A stretch of 64,000 nucleotides of DNA, from NCBI RefSeq assembly GCF_900103175.1, contig NZ_FNLF01000002.1, positions 3,114,136-3,178,135 of the forward strand, in the 5' to 3' direction. The notes under the pieces were generated by a model. The model was not told the DNA's origin. It saw only the letters and a program-made list of their open reading frames with translations, and ran no database searches. Of the stretch, positions 1 through 9,926 are shown one piece after another. Each line of letters opens with the position of its first letter. Within the stretch, counting starts at the first letter, position 1. A program made the translations under genes and the position numbers. The DNA comes from Tsukamurella pulmonis (GTDB lineage Bacteria; Actinomycetota; Actinomycetes; Mycobacteriales; Mycobacteriaceae).

Positions 1-92
1 ATCGGAGTGGAGAGCGAGATCGTCATGCCCAGAACGCTAGGAGCAGCAGGGGCCTGCGGGCTTCTCGATTCCTGACCGATCCGGCGCCCTGC

Positions 93-314
93 TCAGTTCC
101 GGTACCGGAAGACGATGCGTCCGCGCGAGAGGTCGTAGGGGCTGATCTCGACGAGCACCCGATCGAGCGGAACGATCTTGATGTAGTTCTTCCGGATCCT
201 CCCGCTGATGTGCGCGAGGACGATGTGGCCGTTGTCGAGCTCCACCCGGAACGTCGCGTCTCGCAGCCCCTCGACGACGGTGCCGGCGGCCTCGATGCCG
301 CGTGACCGGGTCAT
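93..314 (-). CDS. infA: Translation initiation factor IF-1 paralogue
   Basis: A 73-residue S1/OB-fold protein of normal IF-1 length. IF-1 binds the 30S A site during initiation. The core motifs [11 protein letters not shown] and [16 protein letters not shown] are clear family signatures. The sequence departs from the usual actinobacterial IF-1 at the N-terminus ([11 protein letters not shown], where MAKKDG is typical) and in [15 protein letters not shown]. It does not sit beside rpmJ/rpsM, where the housekeeping infA normally lies. It overlaps the upstream GNAT-like gene by 4 bases (ATGA), so the two are translationally coupled. I infer a second, divergent IF-1; the main copy would be elsewhere in the genome. 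Confidence 0.9.
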   Translation of the reverse strand: MTRSRGIEAAGTVVEGLRDATFRVELDNGHIVLAHISGRIRKNYIKIVPLDRVLVEISPYDLSRGRIVFRYRN

Positions 315-769
315 CGTCGCACCAGCTCGACACAAGTCTCGACCGCGACCCCTCCGGCCCGCTCGATCACGGCGACTGCCGCAGCGTCCGCGGGATCGGC
401 GTGCACCGCGAGGAACGGCGCGACGCCGGGCGCGGATCGCACCCGCCATGCCCCGGGTGGGCTGACGGCGGGCGGCGGGTCGAGCGGGATGCGATACAGC
501 GTTTCGCGCCGGTGCGGGGCGAAGCCGTGCCGACGCCACGCGGCGAGCAGGTCGCGATCACAGTCCGCCACGAGCGTGAACGACGGGGACGGGAGTTCGG
601 CGAGGAGCGTTGCGGCGAGAAGATCGAAAGCCGTTGCGCTCCAAGCATCGATACTGACGTATCCGGCTCGTCGCGCCGGACCGCCTCGGCCGATGAGGCG
701 GCCGTCGCCGTCGACGGCGAGCCAGTCGCCGTCGTCCGCGCGCCGGAGGGTGAGAGGGGAATCGTTCAT
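311..769 (-). CDS. GNAT-like acetyltransferase, 152 aa
   Basis: The ATG at 769 is chosen because GGAAGG lies just upstream and the product then starts [10 protein letters not shown]. The C-terminal half has [23 protein letters not shown], split here as [10 protein letters not shown] and RETLYRIPL, which resembles the last strand-helix of GNAT N-acetyltransferases. The acetyl-CoA P-loop (Q/RxxGxG/A) is not obvious, so activity is uncertain. It is co-transcribed with and coupled to the IF-1 paralogue, which may mean a role around translation, but that is only context. Confidence 0.6.
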   Translation of the reverse strand: MNDSPLTLRRADDGDWLAVDGDGRLIGRGGPARRAGYVSIDAWSATAFDLLAATLLAELPSPSFTLVADCDRDLLAAWRRHGFAPHRRETLYRIPLDPPPAVSPPGAWRVRSAPGVAPFLAVHADPADAAAVAVIERAGGVAVETCVELVRR

Positions 770-990
770 GGTGGTGCCTTCCAGGAATGCCGAGCGCGGC
801 GCTCCTGGTGACGACACCTAGGCCGACCGTGAGAACGGAGGGAGCACCCGCGTGCGTGAGTCGTTCACTGGTCCCACCTCCTTCGGCCGGTCACGGTCGC
901 CCGCAGCGTATCCCCCGGCGCGATCCGGACGCATCTGCTTTTCCAGCGAAGAGCCAACGGGCGACGTACCGTTGCCTGTGGAGGTGCAAC

Positions 991-2409
991 ATGAGCGAAT
1001 CCGAGTACGACGTCATCGTGATCGGTGGCGGCCCCGTCGGCGAGAACGTCGCCGACCGTGCGGTCCGGGGCGGCCTCACCGCCGCGCTGATCGAGTGCGA
1101 CCTGTTCGGCGGTGAATGCTCGTACTGGGCGTGCATACCGTCCAAGGCGCTGCTCCGCCCCGGAGAGGCACGGCGCGCGGCACAGCACGTCCGCGGCGCA
1201 CTCGCGGGTGACGCCGCACCGAATCCGGCGGAGGTGTTCGCCCGCCGGAACGCCGTGGTGAACAACTGGAACGACAGCGGCCAGATCGACTGGGCCGGCA
1301 GGCAGGGGATCACCGCACTCCGCGGCATCGGGCGCCTCGCCGGAGAACGGCGCGTCACCGTCACGGATCCGGAGGGGGTCGAGACCACCCTCACGGCGCG
1401 CCACGCGGTCGTCGTCTCCACCGGCACCCGCGCCGCCGTCCCCGACATCCCCGGACTGCGCGCGGCGAAGCCCTGGACGAGCCGCGAGGCGACCAGCTCG
1501 CAGACCGCACCCGACCGGCTCGCCGTCATCGGCGGCGGCGTCGTCGCCGTGGAGATGGCGACGGCCTACGCCGGGCTCGGCTCCGCGGTCACGATGGTCT
1601 CGCTGACCCCGTTGTTGGCCAACGTCGAGGCGTTCGCAGGTGAGGCTGTGCTCGAGGGCCTGCAGGCCCTCGGCGTCGAGGTGATCACCGGCGATTCCCC
1701 GGCGACGGTCACCCGCGCCGACGACGGCGTGGTCACCCTCGAGACCAAGAACGGGCGCACGATCGTCGCCGACGAAGTGCTGGCCGCCACCGGTCGCGCG
1801 CCGAGCACCGCCGACATCGGGATGGAGACGGTCGGGCTCGAGCCCGGTGCGTGGTTCGCCGTCGACGACACCTTGCGCGTGGACGGCTTCGATTGGCTCT
1901 ACGCCGTGGGCGACGTCAATCACCGTGCGCTGCTCACCCATCAGGGCAAGTACCAGGCACGCGCCGCGGGCGAGGTGATCGTCGCGCGGGCGCTCGGCGA
2001 GGAGGTCGACGACGCGGCGTGGGGTCGCCACGTCGCGACCGCCGATCACGCGGCGGTGCCGCAGGTGATCTTCACCGATCCCGAAGTCGCGGCGATCGGC
2101 CTGTCGGAGGCACAGGCCCGCAAGGCGGGCACCGAGATCACCGTCGTCGACTTCGACCTCGGCTCGGTCGCCGGCGCGGTCCTCTACCAGGACGGGTACG
2201 CGGGCCGCGCGCGGATGATCGTCGACGAGGGCCGCGGTGTGATCATCGGCATGACCCTGGTCGGCCCGGCGGTCGCAGAGCTGCTGCACGCGGCGACGAC
2301 CGCGGTCGTGGGCGAGGTGCCGATCGCGCGGCTGTGGCACGCCGTGCCGTCCTTCCCTACGATCAGCGAGGTGTGGCTACGGCTCCTGGAGGCCTACCGG
2401 GACCGGTAG
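991..2409 (+). CDS. FAD/NAD(P)-linked disulfide oxidoreductase family
   Basis: A 472-residue flavoprotein of the lipoamide dehydrogenase / mercuric reductase superfamily. The start ATG at 991 has GGAGG about 6 bases upstream. Residues 8–13 give the FAD-binding GGGPVG; the redox pair CSYWAC follows near residue 45; a second Rossmann motif IGGGVVAVE lies near residue 180; the FAD-binding YAVGD comes near residue 305. The C-terminal dimer-interface motif reads SFPTISE where lipoamide dehydrogenases have AHPTLSE, so the catalytic His is missing. That argues against true lipoamide dehydrogenase activity and for a quinone- or dye-reductase type, as known for mycobacterial LpdA (Rv3303c). It stands alone. 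Confidence 0.85.
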   Translation: MSESEYDVIVIGGGPVGENVADRAVRGGLTAALIECDLFGGECSYWACIPSKALLRPGEARRAAQHVRGALAGDAAPNPAEVFARRNAVVNNWNDSGQIDWAGRQGITALRGIGRLAGERRVTVTDPEGVETTLTARHAVVVSTGTRAAVPDIPGLRAAKPWTSREATSSQTAPDRLAVIGGGVVAVEMATAYAGLGSAVTMVSLTPLLANVEAFAGEAVLEGLQALGVEVITGDSPATVTRADDGVVTLETKNGRTIVADEVLAATGRAPSTADIGMETVGLEPGAWFAVDDTLRVDGFDWLYAVGDVNHRALLTHQGKYQARAAGEVIVARALGEEVDDAAWGRHVATADHAAVPQVIFTDPEVAAIGLSEAQARKAGTEITVVDFDLGSVAGAVLYQDGYAGRARMIVDEGRGVIIGMTLVGPAVAELLHAATTAVVGEVPIARLWHAVPSFPTISEVWLRLLEAYRDR

Positions 2410-2426
2410 CCCGCGTCGCGCAAAAG

Positions 2427-2957
2427 TCACCCAGCCAGCAGGAGCGGCAGGTCGGGGTGAGCCGCAGGTGGGAGCCAATGCTGCGACGTCAGCGCAAGTG
2501 CGTGCAGAGTATTGCCGTGTTGCTGTGCCAGCGCGCTATTGTGCTGCATCACGTCGATCTCGTTCGCGAAGGTCAGCGCCACGAACGCGCGGGTCTCAGC
2601 ATCAGTGAGCGTCAGCTCTCGCCCTGTGAAACGGTCTTTCAGCACGAACGGCGCGCGGCCCGGGAATTGCGGGTACGAGGTGGAACGGTCGCACGCACCG
2701 TATTGGTAGACGACATTCTCAGCATCCTCGCCGATCACGGCGCGCAGCTCGTCGCGGGCAGTGAACGGGATCAACCCGTCGTCGAACCCCGCAGTGCCGT
2801 AAGCGGCATGAGTCAGTCCTGCGGCCTGCACGGTCTGGGGTAGCCGCCACGCGGCGAGCCTATCCGCTACCCGCAGAAGATGGTCGCGCAACGTGCCGCC
2901 GGGGTGTGCGACCCGTCCCGCACCGTGCGAATCCAGCCACTCAGTACCGGCTTCCAT
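2427..2957 (-). CDS. DUF6817-like protein, 176 aa
   Basis: The ATG at 2957 is the only good start. The segment GGTLRDHLLRVADRLAAW followed by GLTHAAYGT fits a family seen next to metabolic genes and tentatively matched to DUF6817, with HD-like His residues (DHLL, THAAYGT). It also carries FANEIDVMQHN. No catalytic role is established. It is convergent with the oxidoreductase gene, with only 17 bases between the stop codons. Confidence 0.65.
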   Translation of the reverse strand: MEAGTEWLDSHGAGRVAHPGGTLRDHLLRVADRLAAWRLPQTVQAAGLTHAAYGTAGFDDGLIPFTARDELRAVIGEDAENVVYQYGACDRSTSYPQFPGRAPFVLKDRFTGRELTLTDAETRAFVALTFANEIDVMQHNSALAQQHGNTLHALALTSQHWLPPAAHPDLPLLLAG

Positions 2958-3247
2958 ACCGCCGAGTCTACGGTCCGGCTAGCGATTCAGGATGTTGGGT
3001 TCTGGGGCAGCAGACATGCTCCCGAGCACCCGTAGTGGTCAGATCTCCGAAATCGTGAACCACGCGGACGCCCCGGGGACGGAGACCCAACACCGGCACC
3101 GGTCTCCGACGGCATGCGTGAAATGCATGGCCTTGGCGGGGAGTTCGCCACCTGTCCAGGAATAACAGGGCGATACGTCTGGCGCACGACTTGACGAGCA
3201 GACTGCAGCCCATGAGTGCGCGCGGAGGTGTCTGGGTTCACGACTTA

Positions 3248-4517
3248 TGTCACAGGTGATACGTCACCGATGAGTCGGGACATATGTCGCACCCCTGTCA
3301 GGTAGGCGATAGTGACCGTGCATGTCCCGTGCACGCGTCGCAGTGATGAAGGTCGTCTCACAGCAGCTCTCGGTCACCGACGCAGCCCGGCAGCACGGCT
3401 ACTCACGCAGACAGCTCCGACGACTGCTCGCCCGCTACCGCACCGCCGGCCTCGACGCCGCGGAACCCCGCTCCCGACGTCCCAAAAGCAACCCCTCCGC
3501 GACACCACACGCAGTGCGCGAGAAGATCATCACTCTCCGACGCGACCTGACCTCCCGAGGCCTCGACGCAGGCCCAGTCACCCTCGCCTGGCACCTCGAA
3601 CAAGCCGGCCTCGCCGCCCCATCGACCTCGACCGTCCGCCGGATCCTGCACACCGCCGGCCTCATCACACCCGAACCACGCAAACGCCCGAAAAGCTCAT
3701 ACCTACGGTTCGAAGCTGCCCAACCGAACGAAACCTGGCAATCGGACTTCACCCACTGGCGACTCGCCGACGGCACCGACGTCGAAATCCTCAACTGGCT
3801 CGACGACCACTCCCGCTACCTGCTCTCCTACACCGCCCACCAGCCGGTGACCGGCGCCGACGTCGTCACCGCCTTCCTCGCCGCAGTCGAGCAGCACGGA
3901 GCACCCGCCTCCACCCTCACCGACAACGGCCGCGTCTACACCGCCCGATTCGGCGGCGGCCGCAACGCCTTCGAGTACCTACTGCCACTACTGGGCGTGA
4001 GACAGAAGAACGGCTCCCCCGGACACCCTCAGCCCCAAGGCAAGGTCGAGCGGTTCCACCAAACCCAAAAGCGATACCTCGCGGCACAACCACCAGCCCA
4101 CACCATCGATGAGCTGCAGAAACAGCTCGATCAGCTCCGCGAACACTACAACGAGAACCGACCACACCGCGCCCGCGAACGCACTACCCCCGGCACCGCT
4201 GACCGGGCCACCGCCAAGCACTCCCCGCCACGCCACAACCCGCCGGCCACTACCGCGTGCGCTACGACCACGTCGATCCCCGAGGCAAACGAGCCTCCCC
4301 ACGCCGGCAGAATGCACCACCTCGGCATCGGCGCCGCACACGTGTCATCGCCATCATCGACGACGCCACCGTCACCGTCATCCACCTCGACACCGGCCAA
4401 GTCCTCGCGACCAACACCATCGCACCCGACAAGACCAACTGGCGAAACACGCAGAAACCCCCGGCCGATGGCCGGGGGCTTCCCAAAAGTGACATCTGTC
4501 GCGACTCATGTGTGACA
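3248..4517 (+). mobile_element. IS481-family insertion sequence, degenerate
   Basis: A transposase gene is bounded by imperfect inverted repeats. The left end begins TGTCACAGG at about 3248 and contains ATGAGTCGGGACATATGTC at 3270–3288. The right end, read on the other strand, gives TGTCACAC then ATGAGTCGCGACAGATGTC. I see no certain target duplication, so the outer limits are good to a few bases. It sits between the DUF6817-like gene and tRNA-Val. Confidence 0.7.
3322..4515 (+). pseudogene. IS481-family transposase, frameshifted at the 3' end
   Basis: The first 290 or so residues are a good IS481 transposase: an N-terminal HTH (SVTDAARQHGYSRRQLRRLL), then an rve/DDE core with QSDFTHW, LDDHSRY, TLTDNG and GSPGHPQPQGKVERFHQT. 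The C-terminus is broken. The expected HYRVRYDHVDPRGK lies in the third frame at about 4251, GRMHHLGIGAAH is back in the first frame at about 4305, and RVIAIIDDATVTVIHLDTG is again in the third frame from about 4338. At least three indels are needed to explain this. The catalytic residues lie before the damage, so a truncated product is possible, but the element is probably dead. Confidence 0.85.
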
Positions 4518-4536
4518 CATGACGCGACTCATCACA

Positions 4537-4613
4537 TGGTGCGCGCGGAGGGACTCGAACCCCCGACAGCCGGTGTGTAAGACCGGAACTCTAACCAACT
4601 GAGCTACACGCGC
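4537..4613 (-). tRNA. tRNA-Val (anticodon TAC)
   Basis: A full cloverleaf on the minus strand. The acceptor GCGCGTG pairs with CGCGCGC, with one G-T pair. The anticodon loop CTTACAC gives TAC, reading GUA. The T loop is TTCGAGT, the discriminator is A and CCA is encoded. The 3' end of ahpE overlaps the first 10 bases of this tRNA, so ahpE and the tRNA may share a transcript. Confidence 0.95.
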
Positions 4614-5104
4614 TTGCCGGATGAGGCTAGCGCAGCGAGGGCGTCTTCCCAAAGCGACTGATCGCGCGGGACCCCCGGCTCGTTCATCTCGGAGAACCGG
4701 ACGACGCCCTCGCGGTCGATCACGAAGGTGCCCCGGTTGGGGTATCCGTGCTTGGCGTTGAGCACACCGTAGTCGCGCGAGACCGCGCCGTGCGGCCAGA
4801 AGTCCGACAGGATCGGGAACAGGTAGCCCTGCGTGCCCGACCACACCTTGTGCGTGGGCGGCGGTCCGACGGACACCGCGAGGACGGCGGCATCGTCGTT
4901 CTCGAACGACGGGAGCGAATCGCGGATGCCACCGAGCTCGCTCTCGCAGGTGCCGGTGAAGGCGAGCGGGAAGAAGACGAGCAGCACGTTCTTGCGCCGG
5001 CGGTAGGAGTCGAGCGAGACGGTGCGGTTGTTCTGGTCGCGCAGCGTGAACGTCGGCGCGATCGCCCCGACGGACAGCGGGCCCTCGAGCTCGGCCGAAG
5101 TCAC
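4604..5104 (-). CDS. ahpE: One-cysteine peroxiredoxin AhpE
   Basis: A 166-residue thiol peroxidase that reduces hydroperoxides and peroxynitrite. The active-site motif PLAFTGTC contains the peroxidatic Cys. VSVGPPPTHKVW and LSDFWPHGAVSRDYGV match mycobacterial AhpE (Rv2238c) closely. I chose the GTG at 5104 because it overlaps the upstream stop (GTGA); an ATG at 5155 would run 55 bases into the previous gene. Gene order with DUF3052 and aceE is as in M. tuberculosis. The stop lies inside the tRNA-Val gene. Confidence 0.92.
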   Translation of the reverse strand: MTSAELEGPLSVGAIAPTFTLRDQNNRTVSLDSYRRRKNVLLVFFPLAFTGTCESELGGIRDSLPSFENDDAAVLAVSVGPPPTHKVWSGTQGYLFPILSDFWPHGAVSRDYGVLNAKHGYPNRGTFVIDREGVVRFSEMNEPGVPRDQSLWEDALAALASSGKRV

Positions 5105-5517
5105 CTCTTGGCCACGCGGCCGGACTTCGGCTGCACCAGGCGGGAACCGATCCACGAACCGAGGTTCGTCGAGGAGGTCTGGGTCAGGCCGGCGGTCGGT
5201 GCCGCCTCGGCGATCTCACTGGGCTGCACGTGACCCGGCTGACCGGTCTTGGGACTGAGCACCCACACGTAGCCGTCGTCGGAGAGCGGCGTGATCACGT
5301 CCATGAGGGTGTCGACCAGGTCCCCGTCGTCGTCGCGCCACCACAGCACCACCACGTCGACCACCTCGTCGGTGTCCTCGTCGAGCATCTCCCCGCCGAT
5401 GAGCTCCTCGATGGACAGGCGCAGATCGTCGTCGGTGTCGTCGTCCCAGCCGATCTCCTGCACGATGTTTCCGGGCTGCAGGCCCATCTTCTGGGCGAAT
5501 GACCCATTCGTGGACAC
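5101..5517 (-). CDS. DUF3052 family protein
   Basis: A 138-residue acidic protein starting at GTG 5517, with GGAGG 9 bases upstream. It carries QKMGLQPGNIVQEIGWDDDTDDD and ends with a stretch typical of DUF3052 (Rv2239c in M. tuberculosis), split here as VLWWRDDDGDL and YVWVLSPKTGQPGHV. Function is unknown. It is translationally coupled to ahpE downstream and divergent from aceE, across 251 bases that must hold both promoters. Confidence 0.85.
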   Translation of the reverse strand: MSTNGSFAQKMGLQPGNIVQEIGWDDDTDDDLRLSIEELIGGEMLDEDTDEVVDVVVLWWRDDDGDLVDTLMDVITPLSDDGYVWVLSPKTGQPGHVQPSEIAEAAPTAGLTQTSSTNLGSWIGSRLVQPKSGRVAKR

Positions 5518-5768
5518 CGGTGGGAGCCTCCTCGCGTTCGCGCGGACGACCCGATGCCACCCGCATACCACTTCTTCGGTGCCAACTTACGGCACCTGCG
5601 CCCCGACGCAAGCGGGGTATACGGAACTCGCACGGCAGACCTGCTTAATTCCACCACGCGGAATACGACTGTCGAGTAGCTTTCCAATGCGGCAGGATGG
5701 GATCTGCGACACACCGCGCACTCCCTGGCAACACCCAGCACCGCCTTCGCGACCCGTGAGGAGCACCA

Positions 5769-8579
5769 GTGACAGACTCGATCGCCACCACCCCGGCATC
5801 CGCCCCAGGACAGGATCCCGCACCGTCGAACGACGGCCGTCCCGACCGGGTCCGCGTGATCCGCGAGGGCGTGGCCTCCTACCTACCGGACATCGATCCG
5901 GAAGAGACCAGCGAGTGGATCGAGTCGCTCGACGATCTCATCGCGACCCACGGGCCGGCCCGTGCCCGCTACCTGATGCTGCGCCTGCTCGAGCGCGCCA
6001 GCGAGAAGCGCGTCTCCATCCCGTCGCTGACCTCCACCGACTACGTCAACACCATCCCCACCGACCTCGAGCCCTGGTTCCCGGGCGACGAGGAGATCGA
6101 GCGCCGCTACCGCGCCTACATCCGGTGGAACGCGGCCATCATGGTGCACCGCGCGCAGCGCCCCGGCGTCGGCGTCGGCGGCCACATCTCGACCTACGCG
6201 GGTGCCGCCTCGCTGTACGAGGTGGGCTTCAACCACTTCTTCCGCGGCAAGGACCACCCCGGCGGCGGCGACCAGATCTTCATCCAGGGCCACGCCTCCC
6301 CCGGCATCTACGCGCGCGCCTTCCTCGAGGGCCGCATCCCCGCGGAGCGCCTGGACGGCTTCCGGCAGGAGAAGTCGCACGAGGATCAGGGCAAGGGCCT
6401 GCCCTCCTACCCGCACCCCCGGCTGCTGTCGAACTTCTGGGAGTTCCCGACGGTGTCGATGGGCCTCGGCCCGATGAACGCGATCTTCCAGGCGCGGTTC
6501 AACCACTACCTGCACGACCGCGGTATCAAGGACACCTCCGATCAGCACGTCTGGGCGTTCCTCGGCGACGGCGAGATGGACGAGCCCGAATCGCGCGGCC
6601 AGATCCAGATCGCGGCCACCGAGGGCCTGGACAACCTGACCTTCGTGGTCAACTGCAACCTGCAGCGCCTCGACGGCCCCGTGCGCGGCAACGGCAAGAT
6701 CATCCAGGAACTCGAGTCCTTCTTCCGCGGCGCCGGCTGGAACGTGATCAAGGTGATCTGGGGCCGCGAGTGGGACGAGCTCCTGCACAAGGACCGCGAC
6801 GGCGCGCTGGTGAACATCATGAACACCACGCCCGACGGCGACTACCAGACCTTCAAGGCCAACGACGGCGCGTTCGTCCGCGAGCACTTCTTCGGCCGCG
6901 ACCCGCGGACCAAGGAACTGGTCAAGGACATGACCGACGAGCAGATCTGGGGCCTGCGCCGCGGCGGCCACGACTACCGCAAGCTGTACGCGGCCTACAA
7001 GTCGGCGATGGAGCACAAGGGCCAGCCGACGGTGATCCTCGCGCACACCGTCAAGGGCTTCGGCCTCGGCCACAACTTCGAGGGCCGCAACGCCACCCAC
7101 CAGATGAAGAAGCTCACCCTCGACGACCTCAAGGGCTTCCGCGATCACCTGCGGATCCCGATCTCGGACGCCGAGCTGGAGAAGGACCCCTACCTGCCGC
7201 CGTACTACAACCCGGGACCGGAGTCGAAGGAGATCCAGTACATGCTGGATCGCCGCAAGCAGCTCGGCGGCTTCCTGCCGTCGCGCCGCACCCGGTCGCA
7301 GGCGCTCACCACGCCCGACATCAGCGCCGTGGACGTCATGCGCAAGGGCTCGGGCAAGCAGCAGGTCGCCACCACGCAGGCCGTCGTCCGCGTGTTCAAG
7401 GAGCTGCTGCGCGACAAGGAGATCGGGTCGCGGATCGTGCCGATCATTCCCGACGAGGCCCGCACCTTCGGCATGGACAGCTGGTTCCCCACGCTGAAGA
7501 TCTACAACCGCCTGGGCCAGACCTACACCGCGGTCGACGCGCAGCTGATGCTCGCGTACAAGGAGAACGCGCAGGGCGTCATCCTGCACGAGGGCATCAA
7601 CGAGGCGGGCTCGACGGCGTCCTTCACTGCGGTCGGCACCTCGTACGCCACGCACGACGTGCCGATGATCCCGCTCTACATCTTCTACTCGATGTTCGGC
7701 TTCCAGCGCACCGGCGACGGCCTGTGGGCGGCGGCGGACCAGATGGCCCGCGGCTTCGTCCTCGGCGCCACCGCCGGCCGCACCACGCTCACGGGCGAGG
7801 GTCTGCAGCACGCCGACGGCCACAGCCACGTCCTCGCGTCGACCAACCCGGCCGTCGTCGCGTACGACCCGGCGTTCGCGTACGAGCTGGCGCACATCGT
7901 GATCGACGGCCTGCGGCGGATGTACGGGGAGGACCCCGAGAACATCTACTACTACATCACCGTCTACAACGAGCCGATCCACCAGCCGGCGGAGCCCGAG
8001 GGCTTGGACGTCGCGGGGCTGCTCAAGGGCATGTACCTGTTCAAGCCCGCGGAGAGCGCGCACGAGAAGAAGGCGAACATCCTCGCCTCCGGCGTCACCA
8101 TGCCGGACGCGCTCAAGGCCCAGGAGATGCTGACCGACGAGTGGGGCGTCTCCGCCTCGGTGTTCTCGGTGACGAGTTGGGTCGAGCTCTCGCGCGACGG
8201 CATCGAGTCGGAGAAGGCGGCCCTGCGCGATCCGGCGGCCGAGCCCCGCACCCCGCACGTGACGGCGGTGCTGGGCGGGACCGAGGGCCCGACGGTCGCG
8301 GCGTCCGACTTCATGCGCGGCACGCAGGACCTCATCCGGCCGTGGGTCCCCGGCACCTACATCACCCTGGGCACCGACGGCTTCGGCTTCTCCGACACGC
8401 GGCCCGCCGCGCGGCGCTACTTCAACGTCGACGCCGAGTCGATCGTCGTGGCCGTTCTGCTGGGCCTGGCCCGCGAGGGAGCGCTGGAATTCTCGGTCGC
8501 CGCGGAGGCCGCGAAGCGGTACCGGATCGACGACGTGCTCGCCGCCCCGAAGCAGACATCGGACCCCGGCGTAGCCTAG
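5769..8579 (+). CDS. aceE: Pyruvate dehydrogenase E1 component, homodimeric type
   Basis: The 936-residue thiamine-diphosphate E1 subunit decarboxylates pyruvate and feeds acetyl-CoA to the citrate cycle and fatty acid synthesis. The start is GTG at 5769, with GAGGAG upstream. The ThDP motif reads [10 protein letters not shown] near residue 265 and ends with [12 protein letters not shown]. Conserved [31 protein letters not shown] and [11 protein letters not shown] are full-length E1 signatures. The length is normal for the family. Only 6 bases separate it from mabR, so the two are likely co-transcribed in part. Confidence 0.97.
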   Translation: MTDSIATTPASAPGQDPAPSNDGRPDRVRVIREGVASYLPDIDPEETSEWIESLDDLIATHGPARARYLMLRLLERASEKRVSIPSLTSTDYVNTIPTDLEPWFPGDEEIERRYRAYIRWNAAIMVHRAQRPGVGVGGHISTYAGAASLYEVGFNHFFRGKDHPGGGDQIFIQGHASPGIYARAFLEGRIPAERLDGFRQEKSHEDQGKGLPSYPHPRLLSNFWEFPTVSMGLGPMNAIFQARFNHYLHDRGIKDTSDQHVWAFLGDGEMDEPESRGQIQIAATEGLDNLTFVVNCNLQRLDGPVRGNGKIIQELESFFRGAGWNVIKVIWGREWDELLHKDRDGALVNIMNTTPDGDYQTFKANDGAFVREHFFGRDPRTKELVKDMTDEQIWGLRRGGHDYRKLYAAYKSAMEHKGQPTVILAHTVKGFGLGHNFEGRNATHQMKKLTLDDLKGFRDHLRIPISDAELEKDPYLPPYYNPGPESKEIQYMLDRRKQLGGFLPSRRTRSQALTTPDISAVDVMRKGSGKQQVATTQAVVRVFKELLRDKEIGSRIVPIIPDEARTFGMDSWFPTLKIYNRLGQTYTAVDAQLMLAYKENAQGVILHEGINEAGSTASFTAVGTSYATHDVPMIPLYIFYSMFGFQRTGDGLWAAADQMARGFVLGATAGRTTLTGEGLQHADGHSHVLASTNPAVVAYDPAFAYELAHIVIDGLRRMYGEDPENIYYYITVYNEPIHQPAEPEGLDVAGLLKGMYLFKPAESAHEKKANILASGVTMPDALKAQEMLTDEWGVSASVFSVTSWVELSRDGIESEKAALRDPAAEPRTPHVTAVLGGTEGPTVAASDFMRGTQDLIRPWVPGTYITLGTDGFGFSDTRPAARRYFNVDAESIVVAVLLGLAREGALEFSVAAEAAKRYRIDDVLAAPKQTSDPGVA

Positions 8580-8585
8580 GACTCC

Positions 8586-9875
8586 ATGACCGCCGATACG
8601 GGCTCGTTCCCCCTCCCCGGAAAGCCGGGGAAGGGGAGCTTCAACCGGAAGCGACCCGAGCCTCGCGACGTCCTGCCCGAGGCGATCCTGGCCCGGATCC
8701 GCCAGTACTCGGGCAGGGTCGCGACGGAGGCGGTGCGCTCCATGGAGGAGCAGCTGCCGTACTTCGCGGATCTCGAGGCCAGCCAGCGGGCGTCCATCCA
8801 GCTGGTGGTGCAGACGGCCGTCGTGAACTTCGCGGAGTGGATCGAGAACCCGAGCAACGTCGAGTACACGGTCGCCTCGTTCCAGACGGTGCCGCAGGAC
8901 CTGGCCCGCAAGGTCTCGCTCCTGCAGACCGTCGAGATGGTCCGCGTGGCGATGGAGTTCTTCGAGCGCTGGCTGCCGCTACTGGCCCGCAACGAGGACC
9001 AGCTGATCGCGCTGACCGAGGCGGTGCTGCGGTACGGCCGGGAGATCGGTTTCGGCGCGGCGTCCATCTACGCCTCGGCCGCGGAGGCGCGGGGCGCGTG
9101 GGACTCACGGATGGAGGCGCTGGTCGTCGACGCGGTGGTCCGCGGCGACACCGGCGCCAACCTGCTCTCCCGCGCGGCGGCGCTGAACTGGGACCCCGTG
9201 GCGTCGGCCACCGTCATCGTCGGCAATCCCCCGCCGGACCAGAACGTCTCGGTGGCGGGTTCGGTGCACGACACCGCCCGCTCGCACGGCCGCTCGGCCC
9301 TCGCCGTTGTGCAAGGCACCAAATTGGTCGTCATCGTCAGCGGCGCGGTCACCTCCGGTGACCCGTTCGCGGATTCGCTCATGCCGCACTTCTCCGACGG
9401 CCCCGTGGTGATCGGGCACACCACCCCCACCCTCGAGGATGCGCACGCGTCCGCCGTCGAGGCCATCGCCGGCGTCAACGCCGTCGCCGGCTGGCCGGGC
9501 GCCCCGCGCCCCGTGCACAGCTGGGAGCTGCTGCCCGAGCGTGCGCTGATCGGCGACACGCACGCAGGGCGCACCCTGTACGAGCTCCTGGTCAAGCCGC
9601 TGGAGGAGGCGGGCTCGGCGCTGTCCGACACGCTCGACGCCTATCTGGACTCGGGCGGAGCGGTCGAATCCTGCGCGCGCGAGTTGTTCGTCCACCCCAA
9701 CACGGTGCGGTACCGCCTCAAGAAGATCGCGGAGATCACCGGGCGCGATCCGCAGGACCCGCGCGACGCCTTCGTCCTGCGGGTAGCGGCCACGATCGGG
9801 CGTCTTGCGGCGGCCAATCCGGAGCGTTTCACCCCCGCCGCTATGACGCGGATCACAGACATCTCGCTGAACTAA
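8586..9875 (+). CDS. mabR: PucR/CdaR-type regulator of FAS-II genes (MabR)
   Basis: A 429-residue regulator like Rv2242, which is known in mycobacteria to bind the fas-II promoter. The N-terminal half is helical and ends in a GGDEF-like CdaR fold. The C-terminus (YLDSGGAVESCARELFVHPNTVRYRL, read as two parts) is the PucR HTH_30 DNA-binding domain near residues 355–400. It sits between aceE and fabD, as in M. tuberculosis, and its probable operator lies in the 137 bases before fabD. A stem-loop occupies codons 9–18 (8610–8636). Confidence 0.9.
   Translation: MTADTGSFPLPGKPGKGSFNRKRPEPRDVLPEAILARIRQYSGRVATEAVRSMEEQLPYFADLEASQRASIQLVVQTAVVNFAEWIENPSNVEYTVASFQTVPQDLARKVSLLQTVEMVRVAMEFFERWLPLLARNEDQLIALTEAVLRYGREIGFGAASIYASAAEARGAWDSRMEALVVDAVVRGDTGANLLSRAAALNWDPVASATVIVGNPPPDQNVSVAGSVHDTARSHGRSALAVVQGTKLVVIVSGAVTSGDPFADSLMPHFSDGPVVIGHTTPTLEDAHASAVEAIAGVNAVAGWPGAPRPVHSWELLPERALIGDTHAGRTLYELLVKPLEEAGSALSDTLDAYLDSGGAVESCARELFVHPNTVRYRLKKIAEITGRDPQDPRDAFVLRVAATIGRLAAANPERFTPAAMTRITDISLN
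8610..8636 (+). promoter_or_regulatory. Stem-loop at the start of mabR
   Basis: CCCCTCCCCGG, a four-base AAAG loop and CCGGGGAAGGGG form a strong hairpin with one bulged A. It lies 24 bases after the mabR start codon and 30 bases after the aceE stop. It could damp read-through from aceE or slow mabR translation. There is no T-run, so it is not a standard terminator. Confidence 0.35.
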
Positions 9876-9926
9876 TCCAGTCACATATAACACTCTGGTA
9901 ACAGGCAGGACTCGCTGAGCAGCACT

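Noticed and set aside
865-2340. A 491-codon open frame antisense to the oxidoreductase
   Set aside because: Composition is Arg/Asp/Gly-rich without motifs, while the plus strand has clear FAD and redox motifs.
2958-3247. Open frames in the gap before the IS481 copy
   Set aside because: No start with a ribosome site and no recognisable product; treated as empty.
5291-9361. A very long open frame on the plus strand over aceE and mabR
   Set aside because: It is out of frame with aceE, Arg/Pro-rich, and carries no domain; a by-product of high GC.
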